In this document: in pieces, positions 28,314 through 39,700 of the stretch | Layout: each line of letters begins with the position of its first letter | How positions within the stretch are numbered: position 1 is the first letter of the stretch | Assembly: GCA_039105265.1 (NCBI GenBank) | Contig: JAPFFF010000009.1 | Coordinates: 5,270,001-5,334,000, forward strand | Reading direction: 5' to 3' | Origin: Tritrichomonas musculus | Taxonomy: Eukaryota > Parabasalia > Tritrichomonadida > Tritrichomonadidae | DNA length: 64,000 nt | Made by a program: the position numbers and the translations under genes | Notes under the pieces: generated by a model | Database searches by the model: none | Told to the model about the DNA's origin: nothing | Seen by the model: only the letters and a program-made list of their open reading frames with translations

Positions 28314-29495
28314 TTAAACAAATGTAATATATTGTTCATAAAATTTGGATAGTTGGAACGGAAAGAGTTTTTTAGCTTCATAGCTTGTCATCTTAATAAT
28401 CTGATTATCTTTTGTTTGAATAGCTAAAATAATTACAGGATGCATTTGTGTAATTCCGATAATTTTAAAATCAGTTTTCCCATTTTTAAATATGTGGAGT
28501 TTTTCCATTGGGTTGCTTTTATTATTATTATCATTATCAAAATTATTAATTGGATTAAAATTGCTTTCTTCCCCAGTTTCTTCACTAGGTGTTTCAGTGT
28601 AGTTATTACTAGTTTCAGAAGCTTCTTCCTCCTCCTCCTCTTCTTCTTCTTCTTCCGTATACTCTATATATTCTACATATTCAATATATTCCTCCTCTTC
28701 ATCATCATTAGTCCCATCAGATTCTTCTTCTTCCTCCTCCTCTTCTGTATATTCTATATATTCTACATATTCAATGATCTCTTCTTCCTCCTCTTCCTCC
28801 TCTCCATCATTATCAAAATCAAGTGTTCCTTCACGTTTTTTGATGGGCTGACGTTTATTTTTATCAACTCCACCTTTGTGAATCCAAAATTTTTTAATAG
28901 CTTGAAAGTCGTCAACCGTTTCAGCGTTTTCATATGATTCCTTTTGATTTCGATTAACAAGATATTGAAAGTTTGCGTTTGGAGAAAATTGGTAATCGGT
29001 TATTTTTATGCTATCTTTTGGAATATTAACACCAGTTGTTGCGCTAACGCTGGCTTTACTTGAGGATAGTTTTTTATTCGAATGCGATTTTTTGATAATG
29101 TTAATGTTTTTTCCTTTTTGCTGATTTATTATTCTCCGCTGTTTTTGTGGGTTTGTAGATTTATTTGTCTTTTGCTGAATTACCCGTTTTTTAGAATTCA
29201 TATTTTGGTTACTTGCATGACTATTTTGTCTACCTTGACTAACTTTTGGCCTGACTTGACCTCGATTTTTGATTGCCTTAGAATGTGTACCATTTGAAAC
29301 TACGTTTTTCTGAACTTTTTTTGGATTAATTTCTTTTTGATCACTACTTTCAGAATTATCTTTTCTGTTTCCTTTTATAATACCATTTTTTTGTGAAGCT
29401 TTGCGCGATGAAAATGTTTTATTTCCCTTCATTAAATAATCAACATCAAAAATAATTGGCCAAATTTCAATTGAAAGAAAAATTAAAATTTCCAT
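28314..29495 (-). CDS. HP1-like protein: chromo-like segment, acidic repeats, chromo-shadow-like C-terminus
   Basis: A 393-aa protein. Residues 1-150 are basic, Lys/Asn/Ser-rich and probably disordered. About 164-207 (FQYLVNRNQKESYENAETVD followed by DFQAIKKFW) resembles the second half of a chromodomain. Residues 231-292 are almost purely acidic and contain the repeat EYVEYIEYTEEEEEEE twice. The C-terminal 53 residues (KIIGITQMHPVIILAI, then SYEAKKLFPFQLSKFYEQYI) match the chromo-shadow domain in order (KIIGATD, KEANxKCPQxVIxFYEERLTW). Aromatic-cage residues of the chromo part are only partly kept, so methyl-lysine binding is uncertain. The ATG at 29495 gives a hydrophobic N-terminus; Met at residue 22 (MKGNKTFSS) is an alternative start. 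The HP1 reading is by eye. Confidence 0.6.
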   Translation of the reverse strand: MEILIFLSIEIWPIIFDVDYLMKGNKTFSSRKASQKNGIIKGNRKDNSESSDQKEINPKKVQKNVVSNGTHSKAIKNRGQVRPKVSQGRQNSHASNQNMNSKKRVIQQKTNKSTNPQKQRRIINQQKGKNINIIKKSHSNKKLSSSKASVSATTGVNIPKDSIKITDYQFSPNANFQYLVNRNQKESYENAETVDDFQAIKKFWIHKGGVDKNKRQPIKKREGTLDFDNDGEEEEEEEEIIEYVEYIEYTEEEEEEEESDGTNDDEEEEYIEYVEYIEYTEEEEEEEEEEEASETSNNYTETPSEETGEESNFNPINNFDNDNNNKSNPMEKLHIFKNGKTDFKIIGITQMHPVIILAIQTKDNQIIKMTSYEAKKLFPFQLSKFYEQYITFV

Positions 29496-29802
29496 ATGGA
29501 GCTATGCTCTGATTTTAAAAATTATCAAAGTGTATTTTGCTGATATATAGCATTGTTTGAAAAATTTCACAAGTTGAACATGATAAATAAAAAAATAAAA
29601 TTATATTCTAAGATCAACAAAATCTTATTTTAAATATTGCCATTTATCGTTTAATATCCTAACAGTATCAAATAAAAGGAAATCTTGATTATTTGCCATA
29701 TTCTCAGAAATTGAGATTGGTAAAAGAAAAAAAATAAATTGTTAAAATTATCTATTACTAATCACTATTGCTCTTTACAAAACATTAAAATATATTCATT
29801 TA
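29496..29802. other. Intergenic, AT-rich, nothing recognised
   Basis: This 307-bp gap lies between two minus-strand genes and should hold the promoter of the HP1-like gene. No clear initiator is visible upstream of either candidate start. Confidence 0.45.
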
Positions 29803-30744
29803 TTAGTCATAATCAGAGTATGATGAAGATGATCTGTGATGATGGCGATGATGAGGATGATGGTGATGGCGATGATGATGATGGCTTCTGTGCTTTCTTT
29901 TTCTTCTTTCATAACCATCCGAATAGTCCGAACTGCCATCGTAATTTCTTTCCATTTCTTTTTTCTGTTTTCGTTCGAATTCTTCCATCTGCAAGGTTAT
30001 CCTCAAACTTTCTTCATCAATCTCATCATTATGATCTTGCGGCTTAGGGAAATCAGAATTAATGTTATTCTTAATGACAGAATCGTCAGGAGGTAGAGAA
30101 GTATCATTATCATTATTACCATTTTCATTAGAAGTTTCTTTATCTTGAAAATCATTATTGATAGAGATATCTGAAGTATTTCTATTGGAAAAATTCGATA
30201 TATTTCCATTTCTATTGCGAACGTTTGGAATTTGTTGGTTACGAGCTTGCTGGAGCTTTTTTAACATATTTTCACGCTCTTCTTGTTCTTGTCTAGCTTT
30301 TTTTCTTTTAGCAATAATTCCTGTAATCGGATCTTCGCGTAATTTAAGATTGCTATCGCTTTTTCCTGGTTGTAATGAATAAACCCATTTAACACCAGGA
30401 AGCCCATATTCAACCCTTTTCTTATCTAGCTTATTGAAGAGAATCGAGTCAGGTCTTCTTCCTGCCAATATATCCTTAGATGTAATTATGTCTTCTTCAC
30501 TTTGCTTTTTGACGGGCGGCGTTTTATATAAAAATTCAAGTCTTGGCTGTTGTTTAGGAATTCTACCAGATGCCTCTTGAATTTTGCGAATATTCTCAAA
30601 TTCTCTTTCTTCTTCTCTTTCTCTTCTTAATTCAGCCATACGAGTTTGTTCTTCTGCAAGTTTTGCTTCTGCTTCAGCAACTTTTCTAATGTTTTCGAGT
30701 CTACGAACGTGCCATTTTTTCTTGGAAAGGAATTTAAGTGCCAT
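29803..30744 (-). CDS. CIR_N-domain protein, Cwc25-like splicing factor
   Basis: A 313-aa protein that begins with a CIR_N domain: SKKKWHVRRLENIRKVAEAE and the charged helix that follows (REREEEREFENIRKI). Then comes RLEFLYKTPP and DILAGRRPDSILFNKLD, which parallel LDWMYxGP and EYLLGRPIDK of Cwc25. Cwc25 is needed for the first catalytic step of pre-mRNA splicing. LENG1 also starts with a CIR_N domain but lacks the later segment, so Cwc25 fits better. The centre is Asn-rich. The C-terminus is a striking His-rich run (about 20 His among Arg/Ser/Pro) ending in Ser-Tyr-Asp, like an SR-type tail. It is found in a genome where introns are rare. Confidence 0.7.
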   Translation of the reverse strand: MALKFLSKKKWHVRRLENIRKVAEAEAKLAEEQTRMAELRREREEEREFENIRKIQEASGRIPKQQPRLEFLYKTPPVKKQSEEDIITSKDILAGRRPDSILFNKLDKKRVEYGLPGVKWVYSLQPGKSDSNLKLREDPITGIIAKRKKARQEQEERENMLKKLQQARNQQIPNVRNRNGNISNFSNRNTSDISINNDFQDKETSNENGNNDNDTSLPPDDSVIKNNINSDFPKPQDHNDEIDEESLRITLQMEEFERKQKKEMERNYDGSSDYSDGYERRKRKHRSHHHHRHHHHPHHRHHHRSSSSYSDYD

Positions 30745-31317
30745 TTTATTTGTTCTAAAAAAAATTTTTTTAGCTCACATTTCACTAAAGAAATCAAATA
30801 AATAACACGTGCAAAAAAATCTTAATTACGAATTAGAGTGCACTATTTATACTAATGAATTTAATTTTAATATAAAGATCCTTTATTAAAAGGCATCAGC
30901 ATCACAGCAGAAAGCCAAGTTATTTTCAAATTATATAGTGACACGATATTTAGACAAATTCCATATAAAAAATTTTCCTGATGCATTTAACATTTGAAGG
31001 CAAAAACATTTTATCTGGCAGTTTGACGCTCATTCAAAACCAAACACTAAAAAAGTTAATATTGTTGATTCTCTTAGCATGTTAAAGAAAAAAAATTCTT
31101 TTATTGCTAGTATTATTACTTTCACAATTCGTATACGTTTTCCCATATATTCATAAATTATTGTTTGTTATAATCTTACTTTTTTTCACTTCATTTTATT
31201 ATTGAGAATTTCACATCATTTTGTCTTTACAAAAGTTTATTCAAAGAAAAAACGTATTATGGTCATTTTAGGCGAAATATTATACCTTAGTTTTCAAATT
31301 GAAAATAAAACTTTGTG
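30745..31317. other. Divergent intergenic region, AT-rich
   Basis: Promoter space for the Cwc25-like (-) and MyTH4-RhoGAP (+) genes. It has no long frame. A GTG at 31315 precedes the ATG at 31318 and is not taken as a start. Confidence 0.45.
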
Positions 31318-32646
31318 ATGAATTTGATCGTCACTGTATCTGGAATCAAAATGAAAAAAAGAGTGCAAACAGAATTGAATATATCACCTCCAAATATGGA
31401 AGGTGTTGATATTAGCCAAATTTTAAAACAGTCTAAAGATGATACACACGTTTTAAGAATTCGTAAAAAGAAAATTAAAACAAATCTCCCGAAAGATCCT
31501 GTTTTATATTTGCCAACACGATTTGAAAAAATGGAAATTCAATATCCTTTGTCTGTTTTTGAACAAAAATATTGTCAATGTAAATTGGTTCACTCAAGTA
31601 TTATTTCAAAACCTGTTTTAGCATCAACAATAGCAAATGGAAAAGACAAACAAGCAAATCTTGATAAGTTGTGCATACAATCTTTCAAGATTATAACAAG
31701 TTGTGAAAGCAATTTAAATAATTGCACGCAATTAAAGGATCTAATCAATTCATCACCAAGTATACTAGTTGATGAAGTTTTTACTCAACTATTAATGCAA
31801 AGCACATCAAATGAGAAAAATATTTGGAGACTTTTTTTAATCATTTGCACACTTTTTGTACCATCCGAAAATATAGCACCATATTTAAAAGGGTATTTTG
31901 CGATGGCCTCAAATTCAAATCAAAAAGAAATTCAAAAACTTGCTATACTATGCTACATCAGGCTATCTCATGTCACATCAGTAACAAAAGAAATTTTAAA
32001 AATCCCTGATGAGGCATTAACTAAAAATTATAAATTTGGAGTATCAATATCTGAGCAGATGTATAATCAACGAGAAAAATACCCCAATTTACCAATCCCT
32101 TACACATTGTATCGTATTATTACATTGCTACAAAATAAAAGTTGCCAAAGCCAAGAGGGAATCTTCAGACTTAATGGAAATATGAAACTTATTGATACAT
32201 TAGCAGATGATTTAAATAACGATAATGATACTCTTGAAAACCCAGAAAAAAATCCAAATCTAAATGATCTTTCATCTCTTCTCAAAAAATGGATTAGAGA
32301 ATTACCAGAACCAATTGTTCCATTCAATAAAATTAAAGCCCTTGAAATAGATTCAAAAGATGATTCTATGGTTGAATTTTGTGAACTTTTACCTCGTGCC
32401 AATCATGCAAGTTTGATGTATCTAGTTGGATTCCTTCAAAGTCTTTTGAATTATTCAGATTTCACAAAAATGAATGAGCATAATTTCGCCATTTGTTTTG
32501 CGCCAGCAATTGTTAAAGCACCAGAAAATACTGAGCCTGCAAGAATTCATTTCATATCTGAACTGGGAATCAACTTTATTGAAACATTAATTTTACAGTG
32601 GAATACAATTCCACTTTTCCCACTAAAAGAACAGTTTCTTCAATAA
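31318..32646 (+). CDS. MyTH4-RhoGAP protein (ARHGAP39/Vilse-like)
   Basis: A 442-aa GTPase-activating protein. A short basic N-terminus leads into a MyTH4 domain (about 100-220: LVDEVFTQLLMQSTSNEKNI, then WRLFLIICTLFVPSENIAPYLKGY in shorter pieces), comparable with DEIYCQLxKQTT and LFPPSKKFxPYL. The RhoGAP domain (about 250-435) has IPYTLYRIITLLQ, the arginine finger GIFRLNG (R284), LLKKWIRELPEPIVPF, and HNFAICFAPAIVK (the LAxVFGP helix). All catalytic features are present, so it should stimulate Rho/Rac GTP hydrolysis. The MyTH4-RhoGAP order is that of ARHGAP39, but the WW domains are missing. The ATG at 31318 is preferred; a second Met 12 codons on (MKKRVQTE) is possible. Confidence 0.85.
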   Translation: MNLIVTVSGIKMKKRVQTELNISPPNMEGVDISQILKQSKDDTHVLRIRKKKIKTNLPKDPVLYLPTRFEKMEIQYPLSVFEQKYCQCKLVHSSIISKPVLASTIANGKDKQANLDKLCIQSFKIITSCESNLNNCTQLKDLINSSPSILVDEVFTQLLMQSTSNEKNIWRLFLIICTLFVPSENIAPYLKGYFAMASNSNQKEIQKLAILCYIRLSHVTSVTKEILKIPDEALTKNYKFGVSISEQMYNQREKYPNLPIPYTLYRIITLLQNKSCQSQEGIFRLNGNMKLIDTLADDLNNDNDTLENPEKNPNLNDLSSLLKKWIRELPEPIVPFNKIKALEIDSKDDSMVEFCELLPRANHASLMYLVGFLQSLLNYSDFTKMNEHNFAICFAPAIVKAPENTEPARIHFISELGINFIETLILQWNTIPLFPLKEQFLQ

Positions 32647-33712
32647 GTAAAAATAATATTATAGATCATGATATTTAAATTCTGTTTATTATTATAAATA
32701 CAAATTAAACATGCAAAAACCGTCTAAAGAATATTGAGCAGATATACTAATACTTAATGCCAAGATCAGATAATTAGTAATTCAATTTCCAGATAATAGT
32801 TCATATCAAAACTTTTGATTCAAAAGTTTCTAGGTTTGAAAAAGTTTTAAAACCAAACTTTTTGAAATAGAAAGATTTTCTGAAACTTAAATAATTTTTT
32901 GTGAATTTCGGTTTTTAGATTAAAAAAAATTGGTATTTTTTTTTTTTTTTTTTTTTGTTAAAACAAATCGAATAATTCAATGTTAAGCACAAAAGAAAAA
33001 TTGAGATTATATCAGAAATGTATAATTTTTTTGAGAAGAATACCGATGGTTTATTGAATTTTTATTTTGAAAAAAAAAAAAAAAAAGTAATTGATCGTCT
33101 ACATCAATTGAAATATATTTCAATATTTTGATCAAAATATTTATTGCTCAATAAATCAAGCTAATATTTAAAATATTTAGTCAAATCTCTTCGATTTTTC
33201 TTTCTTTTTGTTTTGACTAAATCGATGAAACAATTCATAAATATTCTTGCAAGCCAGCCTACCCAATGATTTTTTTGCATGAATTGATCATTTTTATATA
33301 AAAATTGGTTAAAGAAAATACATTATTTTTCTTTGAAAATACTAATGATTTGAAGTGTTTTTTATTTCATTAAAATATAATTTGATTTTGTAAAATCAAT
33401 ATCTAATCTACGAAATTCTCAGCATTTGAATTAACTCCTCTTATTGTAATGCTATTCATAACTACCGCTAAATTTGAGAAACTATTGAAAAGTTGTGTGC
33501 TTATATAGAAAAAAAAAGTTTATTTGGTTTTTATAATACATGGTAATATTTCCATATATTATTAAAGATAAATCAATAAATATATAAATTATAATTAAAT
33601 ATTTGCATATATATTTTATAAACGTTTATTTTTAGGATATACATCAAGATATATAAGAATTTAATTGATTTAATTTTTTATCTCAAATCTTTGTAATTTT
33701 TTATATTGTTAA
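32647..33712. other. Intergenic, 1.07 kb, homopolymers and palindromes
   Basis: This is between two plus-strand genes and must hold the promoter of the BEACH gene. There are a T run at about 32937-32956 and an A run at about 33070-33086. Two adjoining perfect palindromes lie at 33107-33124 (half-site ATTGAAATA) and 33122-33141 (half-site AATATTTTGA). No gene or RNA was recognised. Confidence 0.45.
33107..33141. repeat. Two overlapping perfect palindromes
   Basis: An 18-bp palindrome (33107-33124) overlaps by 3 bp a 20-bp palindrome (33122-33141) centred on GATC. They lie 570 bp upstream of the BEACH gene. They may be chance structures in AT-rich DNA, but two in a row at these lengths is uncommon. 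Confidence 0.45.
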
Positions 33713-36700
33713 ATGTCGACCTGGTTTGATGCTGCTATAAAACGTGCCTCAAGCCTTAGTCTCGGTCCCGCTTCAATGGGGAGGAGAAATTCATCACATA
33801 ATTTTACTCAGCAAGTTGCATCATTTAAAAAAATGGTTAATGATTTAAAAAAAGATGAATCTCCTTCGAAATGCATCGATTTTTTCCTCACGAATTTTTC
33901 CAATAAAACAGATAAGCAATTGACTGCTTTAAATATCAATATCGAGGTTACAAAAGTAATTCGACATATTCAATCGAACTTTGAATTAATTTTAAACGAT
34001 AAAACTTTATTAGAAAATGTTTTTTATTTTTTGAATTCATCAATGCGTATTTATTACTCATCCGCAAAAAGCGATGCTGCTGTTTTCAATATTTTTCATA
34101 GAATAATTCAAACAAATGACGAAAATGTAATAGCAGCTGCCAGCTGTTTCGTTCGAATATGCACAAAAAATGCCAATTTATTAAATTATTTCTTTTCTGG
34201 AGAGCAATTAGTTATATTATGGTCGTTATGCTATATCGAAAGCCCAATCGCTTTTATGTATTATGCCCCACTATTTAATGAGGCTTCACTAACTTTTACT
34301 CCAAAAGACGGAGAATCAGTGGAGTTATTTACGGAAAAAGTTTTGGACGATTTTAATGATGGCCTTGTTGTTCCTCAAAACTTCTCAGTTTCAACGTTTT
34401 TTGCTGCTAGTGTTGTTTGCAAAGTAAATACAGGAAACTTTTTAATTGACCTATTACCATTAATAACTGATCTAGCACCAAGTGGAGAAAATATGGCATT
34501 TTTTGAACCCTTATTGAAAGCAAAAACGTCAAATCCAGATGAAGTTTGGAAAACACTTTACAGCATTCTTGAGCAAAACGATATAAATATAACACTTCTT
34601 GAATCAGCTCTTCAAGCAATAAAAAATACCAAAATTATTCCAGATCCACAAATATTTTCATATAGTATGTTTATTCCACGCTTTATTGAGTTATCTGAAG
34701 ATTCACAAAAGCTTCTCTTCGAATTATTGAAGCAATCAAATGATGAAACCAAAGCAGACTTCCTTTGTTTTGTAATGCCGCTCTCACAAACAGGTATTTC
34801 AACTGAAATGCTTTCAAACATGATTGAGGGAGCCACATTTAATAAAGATATTGAAGAATTATTGGATAGATTTATTATTGAACAAGATAAAGATGAAGTA
34901 GATATTTGCTTATCATCAGATAAATATTTTTGTAACATTGTTGAAAAATTAGTTTGCCAAATGCCATCAACATCTCCAAGAATCGAACAACTTTTTTCTA
35001 TATTTTTTGAAGTTTATGAACAAAGTGAAGATCAAGAGGATAATCCAGTTACGAATATCATTAGGACTCTACTCAAAAACGCCAATCCAAAGAATTACAT
35101 GCAATCAGTATTTGAAACATTAAAGCTAGATATCAGCGAAAAATGGCTAAAATTATTAACTGAGATATCACAAAAAGTAGAAATATTCAACGAAATATTT
35201 TTTGAAATGAATGGAGCAGAATTCGTATCAAATATTGTTGAGACAAAAACAGGATTAGACTTTTTGGCTTCATTAGCTGTTGATGGTCCATATGAATCTC
35301 TTGATGAATACCTATTTAAGCATTTTAAAGAAACGAAGCTTCCAACCTATGGAGATAAAGCTTTAATTAATTTAATGATGGGAATTCCACAAGATTCAGC
35401 ACTTATCGGATTTTTACGAATACCATCATTATGTGCATTTGTTCAAAATGTTCCATTACGAACCCCATATGATCGCTACATATATTCTTTATTAGCCACA
35501 AAATATTTCACTCCCAGTAAAGAACAAATCATTCAATTTGCTGTTCGTTTTATGAATTCTGATCTTGCGATTAAGATCTGTAGAGATCCAGAATATTTGT
35601 CAATATTAACAGATCCTTTGTTTCCTCACTCAATAGTTTTCCAAATGCATCCGATGGCACGTAATTGCTTTATACAAATGAAGAGGACAAATTGTTGCTC
35701 TATATGGTTTTATATTGCCGAAATGTTTGGTAAGACCGCATTAATCACAGTTCCAGGAGGAACGGTTGAAATCAATACCAATGGATACATTTTCTTTGGA
35801 GGTCATTCCGCCATCTGTACTTTGAATCAATGGCATTTATTTTCATTTGCCACTTCAGAAAAAGACGGCCATCGAATAATCACGGGCTATTTTGATGCCC
35901 AAAAGATAGCAGAAATTGTCACCACTGACGTATATGTAATTACCATTGGCAACAGCGATCCTGATAAATGCCAGTCAATATGGTTTGTTTCGCCTTTTCT
36001 TCATCCTTCTGAAGTTCCTTTAAGTCAGCCACAAATACAGCAAATTTACGATCAAGGACCACTTGCGCCGACACAGAGATTAATGAAGGAAACCAAAGGA
36101 GTTAAGCTTGTTCCTTATCGAGGAATTCTTCGTTATATGCATCTCTTTGGAGGTCCTCATTTTGTCTTCAATTTAATGCTGAAAACGAACAATAAAGAAG
36201 ACTTCATGTTTTATATGCAATCGGCCTTTAATTTGTATCATTTGTCAGCATTTGAACTTAAAGATTTTTATGCCTCTGTTCATTATGTTATAAGGTCGAG
36301 ACTTGATTTGTTTTCAAAGCAAATTGAGCAGATTTTATTACGTGAATTAACAACTGATAATGGATTTAATTGGGAAGGCTTGTTTTCAATCATGGGCGAC
36401 GTTTTTATTATATCATCGCCTTACGTATCATGCCAATTTTTAATTGACACTATTCAAACCAACAAGAAACTTAATGACAAAGCAGTGATATTCTTCCATT
36501 TGTTGCTTGATGCTTTTGTATTCATTAAATGTGATGTAAAAACGATTGAAAACATATTGACCATTTCTAAAATATTCATTAAATACAATCCTTCTTTATT
36601 AAAGAAAGTTGCAATGACAATCGTGGCCATTCCATTTTGTGACAGTGACGATCCAGAGATGATTTTTTATGATGATCGTTTTACAGACAAGCAAATGATG

Positions 36701-39700
36701 CTTATTTCACTATTAAAAGAAGACAGAAATAGATATGCATCACTTTTTGACTTCGAAGCGTCATTACTATTTGCTATCAAATTAAATGAAGACTTATGCA
36801 TGGATCTTCTTGAATTCATTGGAAACATATGCATTAAACGTAAAGATTACTTCAATTTCAATGCATTTAAGAAGTGTTTTCCGCATTTTTATTATGCAAC
36901 GAAGAATGAAAGATTTTGGAATTTCATGTTCATGTTGTTAATGAATAAAACTGCTGATATGATTGAAGGTTATCTTCAATATCAACTTGCCCGACCAAAT
37001 ATCTTTCCTTATATGTTTGAATTGTTGACAGGAATCATTCCTTTCGAATTCCAAGATGGAATTGATGAAGGACTTTCGTTCCGTGTTCTTCACACGCTTT
37101 ATTCAATCGCAATCGTGCAGCAATTGAACTTGAATAATATGATTGGATCGATTTCTAACTTGTGCTCGCTTGGATTTGGTGATAAATCGCCTTTTCCTTA
37201 TCCTTTTAATATAACGAAAAGTTCTTCAAACACCAGAAGAACAAGTCGTCCTCATATCTTTCGTTTCAGTGGCGGAAATGATGCAAATGATCAAGAAAAA
37301 AGAAAGTTTAGCCCTGATCATCTTGAATTCATGGATCCTGATTTATATTTGTTGATGGACAAGCATATGTCTAAGCATCCAATTTCACTTGATCATTTCA
37401 CAAATCTTTTCATTCCTGAATTTAAAATTGATCCTGAAAAGATTGATTTTGAAAAGTTGTTCTCATCAAATGTCGCCACTTTTGCTTCTCTATTAGCAGC
37501 AAAATGCTTTATTGAAGTAGGAAACGAAGCATCTTTGTTTAAGAAACTTTTCGGACCTTTGTTGATTTATGGTGCTGATGTCTATCCTAAAGAAGCAGTT
37601 GGAATGCATCGAAAAGTAGTTTTTGCAGTTCTTGATGAAAGACAAAAATTATCAAATGATTGCGTTTTTAGTTTAATTGAATTCTTGACAAATCGCGTAG
37701 TCGAAGGTTGGTGGGATGGAGCCATTTTTGACCTCTTTTCACGAGTTATATTAAACGTCAATGCAACTCATAAATCACACATTCCATTCATCATTGCCTG
37801 CATGACGAAGAACTCGAAGAATTCGAAAGAATTGATTTCAATGGCAACTTTATTAATGAATACAAATTTGATCTTCAAATATTGCATTGATAATAAAAAC
37901 TTCATTAATTCATTCATTGCCATTTCAACAAAGCCAGAAGTTCTTTCGGAAACAGTTTCATTTGTTCCGCTTCTTTCCGACAAGCTTGGAAACCATGATT
38001 TTTCGGTTGCTGCGAAATCATTTTCAATAGCAAATTATTTAGAAGCCAATCCGCACATTCATGCGACTTACAATGATTTCCAGAAGCAAATAGAGAGCGC
38101 TGCAGCGACCAATTCTATCATTGTTATGAACGAAAGAAGTGACAATTCAAGGAAGCAACTTGGACAAGTTTTATTTTCCTTTGAACGATTAAATATCATT
38201 CAAATTACTTATTTGAGAAGAGCATTTCGTTATGAATTCTTCTTAAGAGTAAATAAAGGAATTACAGTTCTTGAACCATCTGTTACATCGATGTTTAGAG
38301 CATCTTTACTTCTTAATTTTTGCAAAAATCCGCCTGAAAAACACTCAATAAGTACAAATTCACATCCTCTTTCAGTGCCAAACAAACAAGTTCCTTTTCT
38401 TTATCCTTATGACTTCAAGTATGAAAAAGTTGAAAGTCTTTTCAATGTCCCTGAAAGTGAATTTAAGAATGACATTAAAGCAGTAGCGCCGGAATTAAAT
38501 GCCATTCATTTTGCTCCCAAATGCCTCGAGGGTTGGTATTTGCCAGGGCATTACACAGCAGGAGTAACAATGCTTTTCCAAAAAATATTCAATGGCGTTA
38601 TTGAGCCATTTAGTTTGAGTATGATATTAGCGCCCGATCCATTGAAATGCGTTGGTATTTTATCGAGTGATTCTCTCCATGTTTTGATGAATGCCACCAT
38701 GTATTCGTTCTACAATAAAAATGCGGGAAAGCAAGAAAATGAAATTCATTTGCTTGAGAAAAAGATGGTTGGTCATTATCCAATCTTTGAGAATGCAATT
38801 CAGGGATTAATGGGACGATCGAGTTTATTTGTGGGACATGTTGTTCTTTCGATTCCCTTCAATTTAGTTAACATTGTCCTTCCTCGTAAGTATTGCTATG
38901 ATCCGAGCGCTGTTGATATTTACACCGCTGATGGATGCCATTATACATTTGTCATCAAAGACGCGAATGTTCTTAAATTATTATTAAGTAAAATTAGCAC
39001 GCATAAAAACACAACTACAAGAAGAGGCCCTGGTTATTCACAACGACTTCTTTCGCGTTCTTTAGAATCAGTAGCCAAATTTTGGGAACATGGAATCATA
39101 TCGAATTTTGATTATTTAATGTTTTTGAATGCATTAAGTGGTCGTTCTTTCAATGATTTCTCTCAATATCCTATTTTTCCATGGATTATTTCAGATTTTG
39201 TATCTAAAGAAGGTCCAAAAACATATCGCGATTTATCTCTTCCAATGGGACAATTGAATCACGAAAGAGCCAAAGCTTATGACTTAATGTTCAAAGAGTC
39301 ACAGCCTCCTCATTATTTTTACGGAACGCATTATTCATATCCGGGCTCAGTTCTTTATTATTTAATGAGAATAGAGCCGATTACATTGTATAATGTCGTC
39401 CTTCATAAAGGATTCGATCAATCAGATCGTGTCTTTTTGTCTTTCGATGAAACTTGGAAGTCGTCAAGTGAAGAGAATCAAGCCGATGTCAAAGAACTTA
39501 TTCCTGAATTTTATTCATCGCCAACGGTTCTTTTAAATATTAACAAAAACGTTTATCCTCATAGAACTAACGGAACTCGCATCGAAGAAGTCATCCTTCC
39601 TCCATGGGCGAAGAACGATCCTTCTCTTTTCATCTACAAGATGAGAAAAGCGCTCGAAAGCAAAGAAGTTACTAAGAAGCTTCCGAAGTGGATTGATCTT

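Noticed and set aside
28440-28937. 165-codon frame opposite the HP1-like gene
   Set aside because: It is the antisense of the Glu/Tyr repeats and reads as Phe/Ile/Leu runs; a shadow, not a membrane protein.
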